A DNA stretch of 64,000 nucleotides from DATARH01 sp036268425 (GCA_036268425.1 DATAUE010000022.1:21597-85596); one strand, 5' to 3'. Positions 1 through 8,723 are shown, counted from the stretch's first letter. Numbers and translations are program-made. The notes: a model not told the origin generated them from the sequence alone.

Positions 1-679
1 CCTTGACAATCAGCAGCAGCCTGATCCTGCAAACTCCTGGGCCTGACGATGCTTCCTGCCGCGTTGCTGACATGGTTGCCGTCGCGATTGCGTGTTACAA
101 GGCAACAGCGGTGGGCTCGTCCGACACCAAGCGGCGTCGATGATGCGGAGCCGTGCGACCCTCCATCTCTAGCCAAGGCCGTGCTTGCGGATGAGCCAGG
201 TGCCGGGCGAAATTCTTTCTGCGCAGGACTAATCGCCATAGCAGGCGAACTCGATGGGCTTTGGACCTGCCAGGCGCCCACTCCAGTCTCGGCGCTCGTG
301 GAATCGCCGCAACGGCGCTAACATGGGTGCGGACGGCATTGCCTTGAGGGAGTGGGGGATGACACACTCGTATGACGTGGTCGACTCCGTGGTCACATCC
401 TCGAGCCGCTCGACCTCTGGGACAACTGTACCGAGCCGGCATTCCGCGACCGACGGCCCCGGTTCGTCGAGCATGATGCCGTTCAATGTCGCCGGATATC
501 CGGCGACGTCAGTGTGCTCCGGCTTGGGCGCCAAGGGGCTGTCGCTGGCGAGACGGCTCGTCGGTAGGCCGTCTCACGAGGCGGCCGTGCTGCGCGTCGC
601 CGATGCCGTCGAGAAAGCCACCCCGTCCCACGACCGCCGCCCTCCCGCGGCCTAACTGCAGCCGAAAGGCAGGTGCACT
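1..679. other. Left edge with no recognisable gene
   Basis: I see no convincing coding sequence in this stretch. Short open frames exist on both strands, for example 254-655 (+) and 229-534 (-), but none shows a family motif and none has a clear ribosome binding site. The minus-strand frame has slightly more protein-like composition than the others and could be a decayed gene fragment. The region also holds a perfect 20-bp palindrome, listed separately. The promoter for the gene starting at 680 should lie here, but I could not identify it. Confidence 0.4.
488..507. repeat. Perfect 20-bp palindrome
   Basis: The twenty bases centred on GATATC read identically on both strands (GTCGCCGGATATCCGGCGAC). 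It could be an operator for a dimeric regulator, a cruciform-forming site or a chance event. No regulator gene is adjacent, so no assignment is made. It lies 172 bases upstream of the BNR-repeat gene. Confidence 0.5.
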
Positions 680-1714
680 ATGGCAGACCAACAATCCTAC
701 CTGTATGCGGGCCTGGCCGGCGAGACCGGGCCCGGCCGCCCCGTTCACTCCGGCCTCTTTCGCCTCGCCGATGGCGGCCGCGAGTGGGAGGCGCTGCAGC
801 GCGGGCTGCCGGAGAAGCCCGCGATCCGCGCGCTCGCGGTGCATCCGCAAAACCCGGCGATCATCTACGCGGGCACGCAGCACGGGCCTTATCGCAGCGC
901 CGACCGCGGCGAGCATTGGGAGAAGGTGGAGCTGCCCGACCACGGCCTGCCGGTGTGGTCGATCCTATTCCATCCGCACAACCCGGACACGATTCTCGTC
1001 GGCTGCGATAATTGCGAGATCTACCGTAGCGACGACGCCGGGGAGCGCTGGACCCGGTTGCCAGTCAGCGTGCGCTTTCCGGACATCACCACCGGACCCG
1101 GCGCCAACCCAGCCAAGCGGGTGCTGATGCTCGACGCCAGCACCAGCCAGCCCGACCACCTCTACGGCGCGGTCGAGGTCGGCGGTGCGATCCGCTCGAC
1201 CGATGGGGGCGAGCACTGGGAAAACCTGAGCCACGGCCAGTATATCAACGACGACATGGTCGACATGCACGGCGTCCTGGCGAGCCGCTGGCGGCCCGGC
1301 ACCGTGTTCAGCATCGCCCGCGCCGGGATGTGGCGCAGCGCCGATGGCGGCGACCACTGGACCCATATCCCGCTCGAGCCGCTCAACACCAAGGGTCAGA
1401 TCTATTGCCGCGACATCCGTGAGGTGCCGGGCAACCCGCGGCATCTCTGGTGCGCAGCCGGCTCCGGCTTTATCAGCGACCTCGGCATCCTGTTGCGCAG
1501 CCGCGATGGCGGCGAGAGCTGGACGCAGGTCGATGTCGGCGGCCCCGTGCCGCACACGATGTTCAAGATCGCGTTCGACGAGCATCGGCCGAGCCTGATG
1601 TCGTGCGCGACCAATGGCGGCGAGGTCTGGACCAGTCGCGATACCGGCGAGAGCTGGACCCAGCAACCGCCACTGCCCGACGGCTTCCAGATCTACGCAC
1701 TCGCCCGCGGCTAA
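680..1714 (+). CDS. BNR/Asp-box beta-propeller protein (sortilin/sialidase-like fold)
   Basis: This 344-residue protein is built from Asp-box (BNR) repeats of the form S-x-D-x-G-x-x-W. Six are readable: SADRGEHW, SDDAGERW, STDGGEHW, SADGGDHW, SRDGGESW and SRDTGESW, spaced along the whole chain as in a beta-propeller. Such propellers occur in sialidases, VPS10/sortilin proteins and photosystem assembly factors. The catalytic Arg triad of sialidases is not evident, so a binding or scaffolding role is as likely as hydrolysis. There is no signal peptide, so the product is probably cytoplasmic. The stop is followed after 11 bases by the next gene, so the two are probably co-transcribed. The ATG at 680 is the first in frame; its upstream signal is the weak AGGTG. 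The substrate is unknown. Confidence 0.85.
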   Translation: MADQQSYLYAGLAGETGPGRPVHSGLFRLADGGREWEALQRGLPEKPAIRALAVHPQNPAIIYAGTQHGPYRSADRGEHWEKVELPDHGLPVWSILFHPHNPDTILVGCDNCEIYRSDDAGERWTRLPVSVRFPDITTGPGANPAKRVLMLDASTSQPDHLYGAVEVGGAIRSTDGGEHWENLSHGQYINDDMVDMHGVLASRWRPGTVFSIARAGMWRSADGGDHWTHIPLEPLNTKGQIYCRDIREVPGNPRHLWCAAGSGFISDLGILLRSRDGGESWTQVDVGGPVPHTMFKIAFDEHRPSLMSCATNGGEVWTSRDTGESWTQQPPLPDGFQIYALARG

Positions 1715-1725
1715 AGGAGACAATC

Positions 1726-2286
1726 ATGCCCGAGACACCGACCTTCGGCCGCTATGCCGAAATTCCCTACGACCAGATGACGCCGGAACAGCAGGAGGGC
1801 TATCGCTTCGCGGTCGAGACCCGCGGGCCGCTGGGCGGACCCAACAAGATCTGGGTCCACAACCCCGCGCTCGCAAAGGTTGCCGCGCCGTTTGGCGGCC
1901 ACTTCCACGCCGGCAAGTATTCGCTGACCGAGTGTGAGCGCGAGATCGCGGTCATCATCATCAACAGCAAGTGGCGCTCGGCCTATCCGACCGCGGCGCA
2001 CGAGCGGCGCGGCAAGGAGATGAGGTTGCCGGCCGACAAGGTCGAGGCGTTGCTGTCGGGCCTGCCAACCTCGTTCGACGACAAGCGCGAGCAGGTGGTC
2101 TACGAGATGGCGATCTGCCTGTCGAATTCGCGCTGGGCCTCGAAGGGGCTCTACGACCGTGCAGTCGAGGCGCTCGGCCATGTCGGCATTACCGACGTGA
2201 TCTGCCTAATGGGTCACTACACCAGTGTGTCGATGACTCTCGCCTTCTACGACGTGCCGGCCGAGGCGCAAGGCATCGCGCGCTGA
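1726..2286 (+). CDS. Carboxymuconolactone decarboxylase/AhpD-like family protein
   Basis: This 186-residue, mostly helical protein resembles the carboxymuconolactone decarboxylase (CMD) family in the GGPNKIWVHNP stretch, the helix with TECEREIAVIIINSKW, and the AAHERRGKE segment. The family includes gamma-carboxymuconolactone decarboxylase and AhpD-type alkylhydroperoxidases. The CxxC pair of AhpD is absent here, so peroxidase chemistry is unlikely. A decarboxylase or other small-molecule role is possible but not determined. The start is fixed by the ribosome binding site AAAGGAGA at 1713-1720, which overlaps the stop of the BNR gene; a longer in-frame extension upstream would read antiphase through that gene and is rejected. 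It probably forms a two-gene operon with the BNR protein. Confidence 0.85.
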   Translation: MPETPTFGRYAEIPYDQMTPEQQEGYRFAVETRGPLGGPNKIWVHNPALAKVAAPFGGHFHAGKYSLTECEREIAVIIINSKWRSAYPTAAHERRGKEMRLPADKVEALLSGLPTSFDDKREQVVYEMAICLSNSRWASKGLYDRAVEALGHVGITDVICLMGHYTSVSMTLAFYDVPAEAQGIAR

Positions 2287-2290
2287 TCCG

Positions 2291-2696
2291 ATGCGCACGA
2301 TCATCCCGGCGCCGGTAGTGGGCCTCGACCTGCACCGGGAATACGGTCATCACCATCCGTGCTGCCGGCCTCGTCTTTTGCTCCGGGATGGTGGCGCTCG
2401 ATCCCGAAACCGGCGAGCGCGAGCACGGAACAGCGACTAGCGAAACGCGCCGTATCCTGGAAAATCTGAAGCCGCTTCTGGCGTCGGCCGGCTCGTTGCT
2501 GGATCGCCTCGTGACCAATCGAATTTTTATCGGCATCAATAAAACAATCGAGCTGCCGACCGGCGGCTGTTTGGTCATTGAGGATGAGGTGCGCACGGCG
2601 CCGAGAGCCTGCGTTTTCGATCCCATGATCCACTGTTTCAATTCGCTCAGACGCGTCGGAAGCCGGACATTCATTTGCACGAGAACGACTTTATAG
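2291..2696 (+). pseudogene. Frameshifted RidA (YjgF/YER057c/UK114) family gene
   Basis: The frame running through 2388 encodes IRAAGLVFCSGMVALDPETG followed by TRRILENLKPLLASAGS and LDRLVTNRIFI. This is the typical core of RidA-type enamine/imine deaminases (G-x-x-x-F-x-S-G, then the T-R-x-x-L-x-N-L helix and the L-D-R-x-V strand). The expected N-terminus is split over other frames: a start-like MRTIIPAPVVG is read from 2291, and the core frame has a stop at 2316. The C-terminal conserved segments (N-x-x-Y/F and the catalytic Arg region) are not recognisable after about 2540. I therefore read it as a decayed gene with at least one frameshift. It may once have belonged with the CMD and BNR genes immediately upstream. 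Confidence 0.55.
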
Positions 2697-2712
2697 GAGG
2701 TGCATACAATGG

Positions 2713-5592
2713 CTAATGGACCTTTACTATGCGAAACCCGACAAAACTATCACGCTTCTCGCGACTCATTTTGTAATCACGGTCGGCAGCACGCACATAA
2801 CGAGGCATGTTCGTCCACGAACCTCCCCGAACTACGTGATCTGTGCAGGACGATAGAGAAACCGGAGATCCATCGGGTGGCGCATTGATGTAATTATCGA
2901 CGTAACAATCTTCTACGAAGTTCATGACGTTACCAAGCATATCGTATAAACCCCATGGATTGGGTTTATACGAACCAACAGGAGCGGTTCTTGTATTTCG
3001 GTCATCGCAAGCTGCAAACGTGGGAACAATATTTGGTTGTTCGATTTTAAGACTTTGATCGGCGATATTTTCGTAATTACAAGCTTCGTTTATATCATCT
3101 CCCCAATAACGGGAAGTCGAAGTCCCAGCACGCGCTGCGTATTCCCACTCTGCTTCACTTGGCAATCGGTAATGTCCATGTCCGAATACCGATAGTAACC
3201 AAAGAAATCGCTGAGCCTCATTCCAAGAAATCTCTTCTACTGGAAGTGCACTCTCTCCTTTGAAATACGACGGTTCGGAGAAATTGGGGAAGATCATGAC
3301 TTTACGCCACTGCGACTGGGTTACCTCATATTGATCGAGGTCAAATGATTTGAGACAGACTTCGTGCACGGGGCCCTCGTCCGGTTGACGTTCTGGCTCA
3401 TTATTGGAACTACCCATTTCGAAGCAACCGGTCGGGATCGTGATAAACCGCGCCTCAATCTCGACTTGGCGGACGCCCCACCACACCAAAATCGCCCATA
3501 TCAGAAAGGCCGCCGTCGGCACAGCAATGACTGAGGCTGTAATTGTAGCCGCCAGCCGCAAGCGGCGCGCCCGTGCCACCTGGTGTGAGGCGGTCACAAA
3601 TTCCCGCACCTCCTGCGGCAACGCCACACCCCAGCGGACCACTAGACCGCGCGCTTCGGCCAGCAGCAGACCCGAGACAACCCGCCGAGCCTTATCCGGT
3701 CGACGCGGCGCGGCTCGCCACCGTTCAGCCTCCTGTTCCAGCCGCGCGCGCAACTCAAGATCGCGAGCATCACTGGCGACCTGATCGCGCGCCCTCAGCC
3801 AATGGCTCAATAAGGCTTCGTGCGCGAGCCGCAAGTGTGCCGCGCCATCGCCGCTCTCGCTAACGAGCAGCCGGGCTTCGGAGTGGAGCAGCGCCTCGAC
3901 TAAAGCCCGCCGCGGCGAGCCCTTTGGGAAGGCCGCGAGCGAGGCCGCTCGTGATGTCGCCTTGCCGCCCTCGACCGTCACCAGCGAGCGCAATACCGTC
4001 GTCAGCTCGCGCTGCACCGACGCCGGCTGAGCGAAAAACACCTCTTCGGCACGCCGGCCGATTGCACCCTCGAGACCGTCCAATTCCTCGTAGGAAGCAA
4101 AGGTCAGCAGCCCCTCAGCCGTGCGGCGCTGCCAGAGCTGGTCGAGAAGAAACGACAAAAGCGGTAGTGCCCCGCGTTCGCCTGCGGCGGCTTTGCGAAT
4201 TCGCTCGTCCAGCCCTGTGCCGTGCGCGTCGACCTCGAAGCGGAGCCCGGCTTCCAGGGCCGGCTGTCGGATGATCTGCCCGATCTCGGCTTCGTCCGGC
4301 GGCTTGAGCAGGTAGCGAGCCTCACCCGCCGATAGGGTGATAAGCGAAGGCAGCGTCTCCATTCGATCAAAAAAGTCGCTGCGCATCGTCGTGACGACCC
4401 AGACTAGCCCCGATCGCGCCAGTGCATCCAATGCGGCGACAAAGGCCTCGCGCAGTGACTGTCCAAAACCCTCAACAGTAAACAGCTCTTCGAGCTGGTC
4501 GACGATGATGATGAGCCGCGCCTCGGCGATTTCGGTCAGCCCTGCCGCGACGCTTGCCGCAGCGAGACCCTGGCGGATCGGCAGCGAGGCCTGTCCCGGT
4601 GCCTCGCGTAACAGAGCCGTCAGCGTTTCGATGTTGTATTGCAGGCCGGCCAACTCAGGCAGCGCGGCCGGGGCGAGGATCGCCGCGGCGAGCGCGGCAA
4701 TCGGCTCGTTACCCTCATCGGAAGGCCGCAGCAGCGCGCAGCGGACAAGCGCGACTTGGCTGATCATACCGGGAAGCATGAGATCGGGTAGCAGACCCGC
4801 CTTGACCAGCGACGACTTGCCCGACCCGCTCGCACCGAATACGAGCAAGAAACCCATCCCGCGGCCGATCTGGCGCGCCAGCAATTCCCGCAACTCGTTG
4901 CGTGCCCGCGTTCGGCCGAAAAATACCGGTGCTTGCTCGTAATCGAATGACAGAAGGCCCCGATACGGAGCCTCATGCCAGCGGATCGTGATCCCTTCGG
5001 TATGGGCTCCGGCGCGGCGCGCTAGCAGGGCGTGCAGATGCTCGTACAGTCTCTCCTCGAATTCGCCGGTATTCGCGAAACGGTGCGACGCAGCCGTATA
5101 ACCGTCGTCACTCTCGGATCGGAACCAGCGGTCCATAAACCTTTCTATGAGATCGAGCTGGTCGAGACACTGCTGCACTGCCGCGCGATCGGTGAGGCCC
5201 GTCGTGATCTCGGCCGTCTTGCGATACAGTAATAAATCTGGTGCGCCTTGTTCGCGCGCGCAGGCGAGTGCGTCTTCGAATTCCCATTCTGTGCCCGTGA
5301 CCGGCCTGCCCGAAATCGCGCCGCGGAATCTATCTGCAGGCAACGGCACGCCGAGCCGCGACCACAAAATCACGACGACAATGTCGCAACTGCCCGGCCG
5401 CGGGATGTTATCCGGGTCCTGAAAATGGCGCGACGCGACAAGCGGCTCGCGTTCCCACAGCACCGCCTCGACAGAAAAACGGTAAGCGAATTCGCGATCG
5501 AGGCGGGCGACCATCTGTTCGGCCTTCAGCCGCTCCGGCCGGACATCCGCCGGCGAGGAGATGAAGATGCGAATTGTCGACTGATCGGGCAT
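2713..5592 (-). CDS. DUF4062-like / STAND NTPase / TM / SUMF1-fold multidomain protein
   Basis: This 959-residue protein has four visible parts. (1) Residues 6-190 start with IRIFISSPADVRPER, typical of the DUF4062 (TIR-related) domain, with the later strand IVVVILWSRLG. (2) A novel-STAND NTPase occupies about 215-670, with Walker A GASGSGKSS (253-261) and Walker B IIIVDQLEEL (361-370). (3) A single membrane helix lies near 680-706. (4) Residues about 715-957 form a SUMF1/formylglycine-generating-enzyme fold (IPTGCFEMGS, QYEVTQSQW, RLPSEAEWEYAARAG, VRGGSW, GFR). The paired cysteines that FGE enzymes carry after the GGS-W/Y motif are missing, so this end probably binds a ligand rather than oxidising cysteine. 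STAND proteins act as switch-like signalling or defence ATPases. The 3' part is clearly poorer in G+C than the rest. No strong ribosome binding site precedes the ATG. The gene stands alone. Confidence 0.88.
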   Translation of the reverse strand: MPDQSTIRIFISSPADVRPERLKAEQMVARLDREFAYRFSVEAVLWEREPLVASRHFQDPDNIPRPGSCDIVVVILWSRLGVPLPADRFRGAISGRPVTGTEWEFEDALACAREQGAPDLLLYRKTAEITTGLTDRAAVQQCLDQLDLIERFMDRWFRSESDDGYTAASHRFANTGEFEERLYEHLHALLARRAGAHTEGITIRWHEAPYRGLLSFDYEQAPVFFGRTRARNELRELLARQIGRGMGFLLVFGASGSGKSSLVKAGLLPDLMLPGMISQVALVRCALLRPSDEGNEPIAALAAAILAPAALPELAGLQYNIETLTALLREAPGQASLPIRQGLAAASVAAGLTEIAEARLIIIVDQLEELFTVEGFGQSLREAFVAALDALARSGLVWVVTTMRSDFFDRMETLPSLITLSAGEARYLLKPPDEAEIGQIIRQPALEAGLRFEVDAHGTGLDERIRKAAAGERGALPLLSFLLDQLWQRRTAEGLLTFASYEELDGLEGAIGRRAEEVFFAQPASVQRELTTVLRSLVTVEGGKATSRAASLAAFPKGSPRRALVEALLHSEARLLVSESGDGAAHLRLAHEALLSHWLRARDQVASDARDLELRARLEQEAERWRAAPRRPDKARRVVSGLLLAEARGLVVRWGVALPQEVREFVTASHQVARARRLRLAATITASVIAVPTAAFLIWAILVWWGVRQVEIEARFITIPTGCFEMGSSNNEPERQPDEGPVHEVCLKSFDLDQYEVTQSQWRKVMIFPNFSEPSYFKGESALPVEEISWNEAQRFLWLLSVFGHGHYRLPSEAEWEYAARAGTSTSRYWGDDINEACNYENIADQSLKIEQPNIVPTFAACDDRNTRTAPVGSYKPNPWGLYDMLGNVMNFVEDCYVDNYINAPPDGSPVSLSSCTDHVVRGGSWTNMPRYVRAADRDYKMSREKRDSFVGFRIVKVH

Positions 5593-5979
5593 GCGGCGGC
5601 AAACAACCTTGTGTTTTCAACCCAAGGTAACCGAACCGAGTGCGTGTTTCTATTCGCCGCCGACTCCGCCGAGGAAAAGCCCACGTTCTCAGGTCCGAAC
5701 GAGATGGCAATGGCCGAAATGGGGGCAACTTGCGATAGCAGTTGGTCTGGCCGATATGGCGGCTCAGCGCCGTTAGCGGATCGTCGGCTACCGGTACCGA
5801 CGCCGGCAAAGCAGGCATTTCAGCGCGCCGCCGCGGTCAACGGTGGAATGTGGCGCCTGCCGGGTATGCAACTTGCGATTTGCCGTTGCTCAAATCGCTC
5901 AAGACAGCGACCGTGGCGCCGAAATCGCCGGCAATTTGCTGAGTGTCCGATAAGACCGTGTTGGGGAAGGTCCCGTTCA
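5593..5979. other. Intergenic region between divergent genes
   Basis: This 387-bp gap separates the STAND gene (minus) from the luciferase-like gene (plus) and should carry both promoters. Open frames crossing it on either strand show no family motif. I saw no RNA gene or terminator here. Confidence 0.4.
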
Positions 5980-7029
5980 ATGGAATTAGGTATCTATCAC
6001 GAGTTCCCGGTGCTGCCGGGCCGCAGCCAGGCCGAATGTTTCGCCGCCGGGTTCGACATCGTCGACGCCAGCGAGGAATACGGCCTCGACGTGATGTGGC
6101 TCGCGGAACTGCATTTCGCCAAACAGCGCGCCCTCTGCGCCAGCCCGCTGATCCTCGGTACCGCGATTGCGGCCCGCACCGAAAGGATCAAGATCGGGAC
6201 CAGCGTGCAGGTGCTGCCGCTGGCGAACCCGCTGCGAATTGCCGAGGAATCAGCGATTTTGGACCATGTCTCCAAGGGCCGCTTGATCTTCGGTGTCGGG
6301 CGTAGTGGGGTCGTGAAGACCTACGAGGCGATGAACATCGCGTACTCCGAAAGCAAGGACCGTGAGGTCGAGTGTCTCGAGATCGTTCAGCGCGCCTGGC
6401 AGGAAGACAATTTCTCCTACAAGGGTAAGTTTTACGACATCCAGGACGTCACGGTCGTGCCGCATCCGGTGCAACAACCGACGCCCGAAATCCGCCTCGC
6501 AGCAGCGAGCGTCGAAACATTCCCCACGGCCGGCAAAGCGGGCCAAGGCCTGTTCCTGTCCGCGCGGCATGAGGATGTGCGGATGTTCAAGCCGCACATC
6601 GACGTCTACCGCAAAGCCTGGACCGATGCCGGATATCCCGGCGAGGCGCCCGTCTATCTTCGTTGCCCCGGTTTCGTTGCTAAAACCGATGCGGCAGCCC
6701 AGGCGGCCTACGGGCCCACGCTGATGCAGCATTTCCAGAACCAAAGCCGCCTGCTCGCCGATTCCGCCCGGCGCCAGAACTTCCCGCCGGACAACGCGCG
6801 CTTCAAGACCTCGCAGCGTCTGACTGAAATCACGCTCGAGGAAACGTTGCGCGGTTCGGTGTTCGTTGGCTCGCCTGATACGGTGGTTGCGAAGTTGAAA
6901 GACCTGCAACGCGACATCGGGCTGTCCGGCGTGCAGTTGGAAACGAATTGCGCCGGCTTGGCCGATCATGCGGCGGAGCGAGAGGCGATCCGGCTGCTAG
7001 CGCGGGAGGTTAAGTCGGCGTTCCGTTGA
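5980..7029 (+). CDS. Luciferase-like (LLM class) flavin-dependent oxidoreductase
   Basis: This is a 349-residue TIM-barrel flavin enzyme of the bacterial luciferase-like monooxygenase family. Typical blocks are the N-terminal MELGIYHEFP, the strand with DVMWLAELHF, TERIKIGTSVQVLPL followed by NPLRIAEE, and SKGRLIFGVGRSG. The C-terminal GSPDTVVAKLKDLQ helix-strand is the usual family ending. Members use FMNH2 or F420 supplied by a reductase to oxidise organic substrates; no partner reductase is next to it and the substrate is unknown. I place the start at ATG 5980 with GGGGAAGG at 5963-5970 upstream. The same frame stays open a further 244 codons upstream, but that part runs antisense through the STAND gene and lacks family similarity. 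Confidence 0.92.
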   Translation: MELGIYHEFPVLPGRSQAECFAAGFDIVDASEEYGLDVMWLAELHFAKQRALCASPLILGTAIAARTERIKIGTSVQVLPLANPLRIAEESAILDHVSKGRLIFGVGRSGVVKTYEAMNIAYSESKDREVECLEIVQRAWQEDNFSYKGKFYDIQDVTVVPHPVQQPTPEIRLAAASVETFPTAGKAGQGLFLSARHEDVRMFKPHIDVYRKAWTDAGYPGEAPVYLRCPGFVAKTDAAAQAAYGPTLMQHFQNQSRLLADSARRQNFPPDNARFKTSQRLTEITLEETLRGSVFVGSPDTVVAKLKDLQRDIGLSGVQLETNCAGLADHAAEREAIRLLAREVKSAFR

Positions 7030-7034
7030 TCGTG

Positions 7035-7425
7035 TGTCAAACGGCTCGGAACTGGGACCGCGGATCGGCGTCCAATGGTTCGGCGCGACCGGCCAAGCAT
7101 GGTGGCTGTCCGTGGTCCGTTTGAAGCGCCGCTTCTGCCGTGCCGGCAGGCCGTTGTCGCGCATCAGCCGGGCGATCCGGCGGCGACCGACGGTGAGGCT
7201 GCTATCGCACAGTTCCCGGTATTCGGGGGCTGCCATAGGTGCTGTTCGACAGGGCAAAGGCCGACCGGATATGGGCCAGGCGCACCGCTTCCTCTAGAAA
7301 TTCCTTCGTGAACCGTCGCTGCTGTGTCATCCGAGTTCCTTTTTCCTTACGGGAAACGCTCCACTTTTCCGAAGCAAGTCCCGATCGATTCGCCCTGCGA
7401 GCGCCGTGAGAAACTGCGTCTGACA
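7035..7425 (-). mobile_element. Internally deleted IS3-family element
   Basis: On the minus strand MTQQRRFTKEFLEEAVRLA (from 7329) is the start of an IS3-type OrfA. It then jumps directly to OrfB sequence: STYGSPRI, a frameshift, then YRELCDSSLTVGRRRIARLM and TDSHHAWPVAPN. The helix-turn-helix of OrfA and the DDE core of OrfB are both missing. Terminal sequences TGTCAAACG at 7035 and TGTCAGACG (reading inward from 7425) look like the two inverted ends. The remnant is therefore about 390 bp long, against roughly 1.2 kb for an intact element. It cannot encode transposase but might be mobilised in trans. I saw no target-site duplication. Confidence 0.75.
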
Positions 7426-7595
7426 AACTATGCTTTTGCGATTTCATAGGGCGTTCAACGCCCGCGTATCTGACACATCATCCGATGTGATTACCCCGAT
7501 TGAATGACTGACGTCCTTCCATACACAGCTGTAAGTTAAACCGCAAATAGGGCTCCAAAGCGACGGCGGTCGATGCTCAAGATAGGCGAGGCAAG

Positions 7596-8702
7596 ATGAT
7601 GCCAGGAGGCGCCTCTCTCCCTCATTATATAATAAGCGTCTTTCGCGTATGCTGTAATGTCAAACAACCTGCCGTATTTCGATTGTTTGCTATCGTCTTT
7701 GGCATTTACTTGGTGAATCAGTTAACGCAAGAGACAGGCCGTTATCTAGGCTGGGCCGGATCGATGCTAGGGGCGGCGCATGCGAGCGAGCCCGCGCCTT
7801 CTGGCGTAGCTGCAACGGGCCCGATAGCACCGCGCAACAGTGCGCAAGCTGCTACAGATCCCGCGGCGCCATCGGTTTCGCCTACCGATGTAACGCCACC
7901 GGCTCCCGCAACCACCAAAGGAAATTCCTTAGAGTGGTTGACGCGCGGCGACGTGGCCCTTGCCGCGGGCAACGTCGCAGCGGCTCGAGGCTTCTATCAA
8001 CCGCCCGCTAACGCGGGGAATGCTAAGGCCGCGCTGCGGTTGGCGGAAACCTTTGATCCGCGCTTCCTCACCACAATTAAACAGGAGGCTCAGGCTGATC
8101 GGGCTCGCGCTGCCTTTTGGTATTTGGTTGCGCGTGAGCTCGGCGATCAATCAGCGAACGAACTGCTCAATCGGCTTGAAGGATCAAATACAACGTCTAG
8201 TGGGCCTGCTTTAGGAAACCCGCCGGCGTACGATCCCGCGCCACCGGGTGCCGCAAAACCTCAAGAGGTTGATGCAAGGCCGGCAATAAAGAACGATGAG
8301 CAGTTAGCCAGCGCCGTAGCCGCGTCTGATCGGTCGGCGCCAATCGAATCAAGGCCGGTTTTATCCGAGCGTGCTCCGCCAATACCTGCCGCCGAATCAA
8401 TGCCGCCGCGTCACCCGGCCTTTCCGATTGTTGATCTCGCAACCCTTCTGGCGCAGGGCGACAGGCTGCTCGGCACGGGGGATATCACCTCGGCTAGGCT
8501 TTTCTACGAGCGAGGTGCCAAAGCCGGAGACGGCACGGCAGCATGGCGGCTTGGTGAAACATTCGATCCAAAATTTCTTGCGCGAGCTCGCTTGGGCTTT
8601 GTCCTAGGCGATGCTGTTCGCGCCGAGCACTGGTACAGCGTCGCCCGTGAGCTCCGTAATGCGGAAGTGGGGGCGCTGCCTGGTTCTGGCAATGTCAAGT
8701 GA
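7596..8702 (+). CDS. Membrane-anchored protein with two Sel1/TPR-like modules
   Basis: This 368-residue protein has an N-terminal hydrophobic segment (about residues 27-46) that could be a signal anchor, then an Ala/Pro-rich linker. Two copies of an about 75-residue module follow. Copy 1 (about 110-190) contains RGDVALAAGNVAAARGFY, ALRLAETFDPRFL and AAFWYLVARELGD. Copy 2 (about 285-358) contains QGDRLLGTGDITSARLFY, AWRLGETFDPKFL and EHWYSVARELRN. These are Sel1/TPR-like helical hairpins, usually protein-binding. The linker between them is Pro/Ala-rich. Two ATGs (7596, 7599) are possible starts. The stop lies 21 bases before the TAXI gene, so the two are probably co-transcribed. The function is not known; a periplasmic or membrane scaffold for the transport genes is a guess. 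Confidence 0.8.
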   Translation: MMPGGASLPHYIISVFRVCCNVKQPAVFRLFAIVFGIYLVNQLTQETGRYLGWAGSMLGAAHASEPAPSGVAATGPIAPRNSAQAATDPAAPSVSPTDVTPPAPATTKGNSLEWLTRGDVALAAGNVAAARGFYQPPANAGNAKAALRLAETFDPRFLTTIKQEAQADRARAAFWYLVARELGDQSANELLNRLEGSNTTSSGPALGNPPAYDPAPPGAAKPQEVDARPAIKNDEQLASAVAASDRSAPIESRPVLSERAPPIPAAESMPPRHPAFPIVDLATLLAQGDRLLGTGDITSARLFYERGAKAGDGTAAWRLGETFDPKFLARARLGFVLGDAVRAEHWYSVARELRNAEVGALPGSGNVK

Positions 8703-8723
8703 CACTGTTTTGCTGGAGCCAGT

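Noticed and set aside
2700..2888. Short plus-strand open frame with an upstream AGGAGG sequence
   Set aside because: It is antisense to the 3' end of the STAND gene and shows no motif; the purine-rich stretch alone is not enough to call a gene.
2713..3450. Functional formylglycine-generating enzyme
   Set aside because: The fold is recognisable, but the two cysteines expected after the GGS-W/Y motif are missing and no sulfatase gene is nearby.
5248..5979. In-frame 5' extension of the luciferase-like gene by 244 codons
   Set aside because: It runs antisense through the STAND gene and has no family similarity. The luciferase-like homology begins at the ATG of 5980, which has its own ribosome binding site.
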